Assembly (NCBI GenBank): GCA_900766775.1
Contig: CAAFXN010000027.1
Coordinates: 1-11,513, forward strand
Reading direction: 5' to 3'
Length of the DNA stretch: 11,513 bases
Source of the DNA: Bacteroidales bacterium
GTDB taxonomy: Bacteria; Bacteroidota; Bacteroidia; Bacteroidales; Paludibacteraceae
Positions 7,772 to 11,513 of the stretch are shown piece by piece. The translations under genes and the position numbers were made by a program. A model generated the notes under the pieces. It was not told the origin of the DNA. It did not search any database and saw only the letters and a program-made list of their open reading frames with translations. The first letter of the stretch is position 1, and each line of letters begins with the position of its first letter.

Positions 7772-7865
7772 CAATCTACATCGCACCGCTACAACCTCTT
7801 ACCCTTGCTTCGGTCAAGACCTGGGGGAATTGGGAGGGAGCTGGTCGTGTAGGACTTACCCTAAA
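7759..7865 (-). ncRNA. ffs: Small bacterial signal recognition particle RNA (4.5S type)
   Basis: About 105 nt on the minus strand; the 4.5S RNA binds Ffh and targets nascent membrane proteins to the membrane. The 5' end GGGTAAG (7861-7855) pairs exactly with CTTACCC (7771-7765), closing the molecule, and six T follow (7764-7759). The conserved domain IV core is present: CAGG (7823-7820), a 10-nt tip, then AGCAAGGGTAAG (7809-7798), which matches the CAGG-N10-AGCAAGGGTAAG pattern I recall for Bacteroidota and Chlorobi SRP RNAs. The tip reads TCTTGACCGA rather than the usual GGAA-type tetraloop and resembles the UGAC tip of B. subtilis scRNA. Inner segments CTACA and TGTAG can also pair. A well-placed promoter lies directly upstream. 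The 5' end is estimated from promoter position. Identification rests on pattern recall, not a covariance search. Confidence 0.85.
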
Positions 7866-7870
7866 CCGAC

Positions 7871-7904
7871 TGCAAAGGTACTGCTTTTTTTTGACATGAC
7901 CAAA
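7871..7904 (-). promoter_or_regulatory. Bacteroidota sigma promoter of the SRP RNA gene
   Basis: On the minus strand, TTTG (7904-7901), a 20-bp spacer with a run of eight A, then TACCTTTG (7880-7873). This is a full consensus match. The predicted start, about seven bases beyond the -7 element, falls near 7865, just before the GGGTAAG closing stem of the SRP RNA. Confidence 0.85.
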
Positions 7905-7929
7905 TAAATCAAGAAAAAAGTGAAAATAA

Positions 7930-9363
7930 ATGTTGGAGGACTTCATCATACAGCGTATCCGAGCCGAGTTGCCGTTCGTACCCAATGAGGAGAAAGAGGG
8001 GCTTTTTCGCTTGTTGGGAGCATTCTTGGTGTCTCCCTGCCGCGAAAAATGCTTTTTGCTCAAAGGCTATGCCGGCACGGGCAAGACCAGCGTGGTGAGC
8101 GCACTGGTGCGGGCGTTGGAGGGTTTGCGCCAACCTTGCGTCCTGCTCGCCCCCACGGGAAGAGCAGCCAAAGTGCTGGCACGCTATTCTGGCAAATCGG
8201 CTTTCACAATACACAAATACATCTACCGCCAGCAGCAGTTGGGCGTAGAAGCCTTCTCGCTTGCCGACAACCGCCACAAACAAACGCTCTTCATCGTAGA
8301 CGAGGCATCCATGCTCTCCGCCACGCGCGACAACGGCGTCTTCGGCAGCGGGAGCCTGCTGGACGACCTCATCAAGTACGTCTATTCGGGCGAGGGTTGC
8401 TCGCTCTTGCTGCTGGGCGACGACGCACAGTTGCCGCCGGTGGGAAGCCTGAGCAGTCCCGCTTTGGACGCAGACCGACTGCGCGGTTACGGGCTGGACG
8501 TGTCGGCATTCTCCCTCACGCAAGTCGCCCGCCAAACCTTAGACTCGGGCATTTTGGCCAACGCCACACGCATACGAGAGCAACTCACGCATTTCCCCAC
8601 CCCCGACTCTGACCTGCAATTCCCTACCCCCGCCCCCGATGTGCAGCCGCTGGCGAACGAGACGTTCATAGACACCTTGGAACAAGCCTATCGCGAAGTA
8701 GGCGAAGAGGAAACGCTCATCATCACCCGCAGCAACAAGCGCACCAACCTCTTCAACCAAGGGGTGCGCTCGCGCATACTCTGGAAGGAAGACGAACTCT
8801 CCGCCGGAGACCGACTAATGGTAAGTAAAAACAACTATTTCTGGACGCAAGACTATGATAATCTGCCCTTTATCGCCAACGGCGATATGTTCGAAGTGGT
8901 ACGCCTGCGCAACGAGCGCGAGATGTACGGTTTCCGCTTTGTGGAAGCCTCGTTGCGGGCAATGGACTATGATTTTGAAATCGATTGCATGCTGTGGATA
9001 GACAGCCTATCGGTGGACTCCCCCGCCGACACCGTGGCGTTGCAGAAACAACTCTTCGCCCGTATCGCCGAAGACTACCCCGAGATACGCAACCGCAAGG
9101 AAATGACCAAAAAAGTCTTCGAATCGCCCTACTACAACGCGCTGCAAGTACGTTTCGCCTATGCCGTAACTTGCCACAAAGCACAGGGCGGGCAGTGGAA
9201 ACGTGTCTTTCTCGACCTGCCGCTGCTTGCACCCCAATTTATCGGGAGCACGGTTTCTGCCACAATGGTTGAGAACGGACATCCCATGCAACAATCAGAA
9301 TACCTTCGCTGGCTCTACACAGCCGTTACCCGCGCCACAGAAACACTCTACGTGCTCCAATAA
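7930..9363 (+). CDS. RecD-like SF1B ATP-dependent DNA helicase
   Basis: A complete 477-residue helicase. Motif I is GYAGTGKT (46-53), motif Ia APTGRAAKVL (74-83), motif II VDEAS (123-127, Asp124/Glu125), motif III GDDAQLPPVG (163-172), motif IV TQVARQ (197-202, Arg201), the RecD-family HKAQG block (416-420), and motif VI YTAVTRA (463-469, Arg468). The last two lie in a UvrD_C_2-type C-terminal domain. The closest match is the stand-alone RecD2-like helicases, but the protein is short: the N-terminal helix-hairpin-helix region of RecD2 is absent. No recB or recC is nearby, so it is not labelled recD. It probably unwinds DNA 5' to 3' in repair or recombination, by family inference. A 9-residue tandem duplication sits at 222-239. 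It is the only plus-strand gene here, ending convergently with manA. Its likely promoter is at 7690-7723. Confidence 0.93.
   Translation: MLEDFIIQRIRAELPFVPNEEKEGLFRLLGAFLVSPCREKCFLLKGYAGTGKTSVVSALVRALEGLRQPCVLLAPTGRAAKVLARYSGKSAFTIHKYIYRQQQLGVEAFSLADNRHKQTLFIVDEASMLSATRDNGVFGSGSLLDDLIKYVYSGEGCSLLLLGDDAQLPPVGSLSSPALDADRLRGYGLDVSAFSLTQVARQTLDSGILANATRIREQLTHFPTPDSDLQFPTPAPDVQPLANETFIDTLEQAYREVGEEETLIITRSNKRTNLFNQGVRSRILWKEDELSAGDRLMVSKNNYFWTQDYDNLPFIANGDMFEVVRLRNEREMYGFRFVEASLRAMDYDFEIDCMLWIDSLSVDSPADTVALQKQLFARIAEDYPEIRNRKEMTKKVFESPYYNALQVRFAYAVTCHKAQGGQWKRVFLDLPLLAPQFIGSTVSATMVENGHPMQQSEYLRWLYTAVTRATETLYVLQ
8593..8646 (+). repeat. 27-bp in-frame tandem duplication in the helicase gene
   Basis: Two adjacent 27-bp units encode FPTPDSDLQ (222-230) and FPTPAPDVQ (231-239). 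They lie between motif IV and the C-terminal helicase domain, in a likely flexible loop. The copies have diverged at several bases, so the duplication is not very recent. Confidence 0.8.
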
Positions 9364-9389
9364 ACTCATTGAAACAAGAGCACATTTTT

Positions 9390-9466
9390 TCGCGGGTCTA
9401 TCGCGGGTCGGTCGCGGGTCTATCGTAACATTACCGCAGGTCTCCCGCAGGTCGCCCGCAGGTCTA
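9390..9466. repeat. 11-bp tandem repeat array, seven units
   Basis: Seven head-to-tail 11-mers occupy 77 bp of the 126-bp gap between the convergent helicase and manA genes. Units 1-3 are TCGCGGGTC plus two variable bases; unit 4 is the divergent TCGTAACATTA; units 5-7 are CCGCAGGTC plus two variable bases. The overall consensus is YCGCRGGTCNN. A period of 11 bp is close to one DNA helical turn and is not a multiple of three. No clear terminator hairpin with a U-tract was found in the gap. Confidence 0.92.
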
Positions 9467-9489
9467 CCTCTCCTCCCTACTCTTTCAGC

Positions 9490-10500
9490 TCAACATTCCA
9501 CATACACCTCCAGCAACTCGGATGGCGCCTGTGGAAGCAACACGATATCATTCAGACACGCCGGTATCAGCACCGCCTCGCCTTTTTGCAAACTGACCTC
9601 TGCGGGCACGTCCCCCTCGCAATCCAGTGCTTTGACCGACAACCTTCCCTCGGTGCAAATGTAGATGACAAACGAGTCCAACGCCGCGTAATCGCGTTGC
9701 ACGGGGGCAGCGACAGACAAACGATTGGTGGTGAAATACGGAGTCTTGGCAAGAGACACAACCTCTGCCGTAGCCCCGTTTTGGGTCGCAGGAAAGTGCT
9801 CTACCCTACACGCCTCTTTGGCAGTGTAGTCCATCACCTCCAGCGCAGACTCCAGATGCAGCGGACGCTGTTTCCCATCGTTACCCACGCGGTTGTAATC
9901 GTATAGGCGGTAGGTGATATCGCTGTTCTCCTGAATCTCCGCCACCACAGTGCCTTTCTTGATGGCATGCACCGTCTTCGCCTCAATCAGCGCCACATCG
10001 CCACGCTTCACAGGGAAGAGTTGCAGATGGTCTTGCAGGTCGCCTTCGTGTATCGCCTCGCGGATATACGCCTCGTCCACATCGTGCTTCCAGCCGAGCA
10101 AAAGTCCGGCCTCCGGCTCCGAGTCCATCACGTACCACATCTCCGTCTTTCCCATCGTACCCACGTGCTCCCAAGCATAGTCGTCATCGGGGTGCACCTG
10201 AATACTCAGGTCGTCTGCCGCGTCGATAAACTTCACCAACAACGGAAACGTATTGCCAAAGGTCTCATACACGCGGTCGCCCGCCAACTCGCTCATATAC
10301 ACTTCCAGCAAGTCTTGCAGGCTATCCCCCGCATGAGGACCGTTCGCAACCTCGGTAGGATACTTCTCCACCGCCGAAACAAGCCAACTCTCGCCCACGT
10401 TCTCAAAACTATCCGAGGCGGGACGATACCACTCTTTGATATGCTCCCCGCCCCAGATTTTATGAAACAAACGCGGTGTAAACTTCAATAAATAAAGCAC
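9490..10500 (-). CDS. manA: Mannose-6-phosphate isomerase, class I
   Basis: A complete 336-residue zinc enzyme interconverting mannose 6-phosphate and fructose 6-phosphate, linking mannose use and GDP-mannose supply to glycolysis. Expected metal ligands are visible: Gln101 and His103 in IQVHPDD, Glu120 in GKTEMWYV, and His178 in TVHAI. PRLFHKIWGG (9-18) and PLLVKFIDA (86-94) are standard family blocks, and YRLYDYNR (197-204) carries the active-site arginine region. Length fits the short bacterial form. The start is a GTG at 10500: the frame is open upstream only to a TAA about 24 bases away, with no ATG or TTG between, and the protein already begins with the family pattern LYLLKFTP. It follows galE on the same strand after a 136-bp repeat-filled spacer in which I saw no -7 element. 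Confidence 0.96.
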   Translation of the reverse strand: MLYLLKFTPRLFHKIWGGEHIKEWYRPASDSFENVGESWLVSAVEKYPTEVANGPHAGDSLQDLLEVYMSELAGDRVYETFGNTFPLLVKFIDAADDLSIQVHPDDDYAWEHVGTMGKTEMWYVMDSEPEAGLLLGWKHDVDEAYIREAIHEGDLQDHLQLFPVKRGDVALIEAKTVHAIKKGTVVAEIQENSDITYRLYDYNRVGNDGKQRPLHLESALEVMDYTAKEACRVEHFPATQNGATAEVVSLAKTPYFTTNRLSVAAPVQRDYAALDSFVIYICTEGRLSVKALDCEGDVPAEVSLQKGEAVLIPACLNDIVLLPQAPSELLEVYVEC

Positions 10501-10509
10501 CTTTTTGCT

Positions 10510-10530
10510 AATTAAGAATTATGAATTAGA
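10510..10530. repeat. Short AATTAWG repeat upstream of manA
   Basis: AATTAAG, AATTATG and a degenerate AATTAGA lie head to tail just upstream of the manA GTG. This is the same 7-mer family as the arrays at 2147-2240, about 8 kb away. Confidence 0.7.
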
Positions 10531-10539
10531 AACAAAGAA

Positions 10540-10642
10540 ACACGCAATTTCCAACACTCGCGTAGCGAGTTCCCAACACGCAAGTTCCTTACACGTAAGT
10601 TCTTTACACTCGCGCAGCGAGTTCCAAACACGTAGTTTACGG
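10540..10642. repeat. Six-unit repeat with two perfect hairpins between galE and manA
   Basis: ACAC starts six related units at 10540, 10554, 10576, 10591, 10606 and 10628 (spacings 14, 22, 15, 15, 22). Short units read ACACGYAAGTTCYTT or close variants. The two 22-bp units contain perfect 6-bp palindromes with 3-nt loops: ACTCGC-GTA-GCGAGT (10556-10570) and ACTCGC-GCA-GCGAGT (10608-10622). The long unit equals the short one with extra bases on each side of the central GYA, making a hairpin. The last unit overlaps the galE stop codon (TAA, 10639-10637). Confidence 0.85.
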
Positions 10643-11513
10643 GATATTCCGCAGCCGCTTCTCCCAGTTCCATGCCGAAACCAGCACATCCTTCACGGGT
10701 GTATCGGCTTTCCAGCCCAGCACCTCATTGGCTTTCTTCGGATTAGCCCACACCTTCTCGATATCGCCTTCGCGACGACCGACAATCTGATAAGGCACAT
10801 TCACGCCCGTAGCCTCCATGAAGTCGCGCACAATCTCCAGCACCGACAGACCGCGACCGGTACCCAAGTTGAACACCTCTACCTGCTCGGTCGGAGTGCC
10901 TGCCAGCATGCGCTCTACCGCCTTCACGTGCGCCTTTGCCAAGTCCACCACGTAGATGTAGTCGCGAATGCAAGAGCCGTCCGGTGTGTCGTAATCGTCG
11001 CCAAACACCCTCAGTTCCGACCGCAAGCCTGCTGCCGTCTGCGTAACGAAAGGAAGCAGGTTGTTAGGCACACCGTTGGGCAACTCGCCTATCAATGCAG
11101 ACGGGTGCGCACCTATCGGGTTGAAATAGCGCAAGATAGTCGCATGCAATGAACTGTCGGCATGCGCCTCATCGTAGATGATATCCTCGTTTATCTGCTT
11201 CGTGTTGCCGTAGGGCGACAACGCTTTCTGTATCGGCGCCGTCTCGTCCACAGGCAGGTGGTCTTTGTCCGGCTGACCGTACACGGTGCAGGACGAAGAG
11301 AACACGATATTACAAACATGATACCGACGCATCACCTCCAGCAGCGTGATGAGCGAGCCAATGTTGTTGCGGTAATACATCAGCGGTTTCTCCACCGACT
11401 CACCCACAGCCTTGCTTGCTGCGAAATGGATAACGCCCACAATATCAGGATACTGCTTAAACACCGCCTCCAGATTCACGTAGTCGTTGCAATCGATATT
11501 TGCGAACTCGGGA
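10637..11513 (-). CDS. galE: UDP-glucose 4-epimerase, C-terminal part (N-terminus outside window)
   Basis: An open frame of 292 codons reaching the right edge; about 50 N-terminal residues, including the GxxGxxG NAD-binding loop, should lie outside. GalE interconverts UDP-glucose and UDP-galactose using tightly bound NAD. Visible family blocks: HFAASKAVGESVEKPLMYYRNN, the catalytic serine region SSSCTVYG (11299-11276), and the YxxxK pair in SPYGNTK (Tyr codon 11212-11210, Lys 11200-11198). Further blocks are RYFNPIGAHPSALIGE and the C-terminal NLGTGRGLSVLE. A GTG at 11479 could be mistaken for a start, but the frame continues upstream as PEFANIDCNDYV, so it is an internal valine. It is the upstream neighbour of manA on the same strand, and both act in hexose and nucleotide-sugar interconversion, feeding glycan synthesis. 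Confidence 0.95.
   Translation of the reverse strand, partial: PEFANIDCNDYVNLEAVFKQYPDIVGVIHFAASKAVGESVEKPLMYYRNNIGSLITLLEVMRRYHVCNIVFSSSCTVYGQPDKDHLPVDETAPIQKALSPYGNTKQINEDIIYDEAHADSSLHATILRYFNPIGAHPSALIGELPNGVPNNLLPFVTQTAAGLRSELRVFGDDYDTPDGSCIRDYIYVVDLAKAHVKAVERMLAGTPTEQVEVFNLGTGRGLSVLEIVRDFMEATGVNVPYQIVGRREGDIEKVWANPKKANEVLGWKADTPVKDVLVSAWNWEKRLRNIP

Noticed and set aside
7759..7865. tRNA or riboswitch leader of the helicase on the plus strand
   Set aside because: No cloverleaf or known aptamer core is visible; the closing stem with T-run, promoter and CAGG/AGCA core all fit SRP RNA on the minus strand.
9390..9466. CRISPR array
   Set aside because: Units are 11 bp with no spacers between them and no cas genes nearby.
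11477..11479. GTG as the start of galE
   Set aside because: The frame stays open to the window edge and encodes plausible GalE sequence upstream, so this is an internal valine and the gene is cut by the edge.

Overview
The window looks like a chromosomal segment from the phylum Bacteroidota, most likely order Bacteroidales. Three things point there: the proteins have the form typical of that group (a short YgiQ, a DnaX with a Pro-rich linker, a RecD-like helicase of about 480 residues); promoters match the Bacteroidota consensus TTTG-N19/20-TAnnTTTG; and start codons mostly sit behind AT-rich leaders without Shine-Dalgarno sequences. Coding GC is clearly higher than in the AT-rich spacers. 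The genus cannot be fixed from the sequence alone.

Layout, left to right. Positions 1-4864 hold a minus-strand run read as fabD > dnaX > ygiQ > an M23-type envelope protein cut by the left edge. A promoter -7 element at 4936-4943 lies upstream of fabD. Positions 4865-5071 are a non-coding gap with that promoter and a candidate uvrB terminator. Positions 5072-7664 hold a second minus-strand pair, a GNAT acetyltransferase followed by uvrB. Positions 7665-7929 have no protein gene. They hold a small SRP RNA gene (ffs) on the minus strand with its own promoter and terminator, plus a second, nearly identical promoter on the plus strand facing it. Position 7930 starts the only plus-strand gene, a RecD-like SF1B helicase, which ends convergently with manA. 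Right of that, minus-strand galE (cut by the right edge) precedes manA.

Functions are mostly housekeeping: fatty-acid initiation (FabD), the replication clamp loader (DnaX), excision repair (UvrB), a recombination or repair helicase, protein targeting (SRP RNA), and sugar interconversion (ManA, GalE). YgiQ is a radical-SAM protein of unsettled role.

I found no convincing new multi-gene system, mobile element, CRISPR array, tRNA or toxin-antitoxin pair. The unusual content is non-coding or low-complexity: an 11-bp tandem array (9390-9466), a six-unit array with hairpins (10540-10642), 7-bp AATTAWG repeats at two spacers, a 9-bp in-frame repeat in the dnaX linker, and the facing promoters around the SRP RNA gene.
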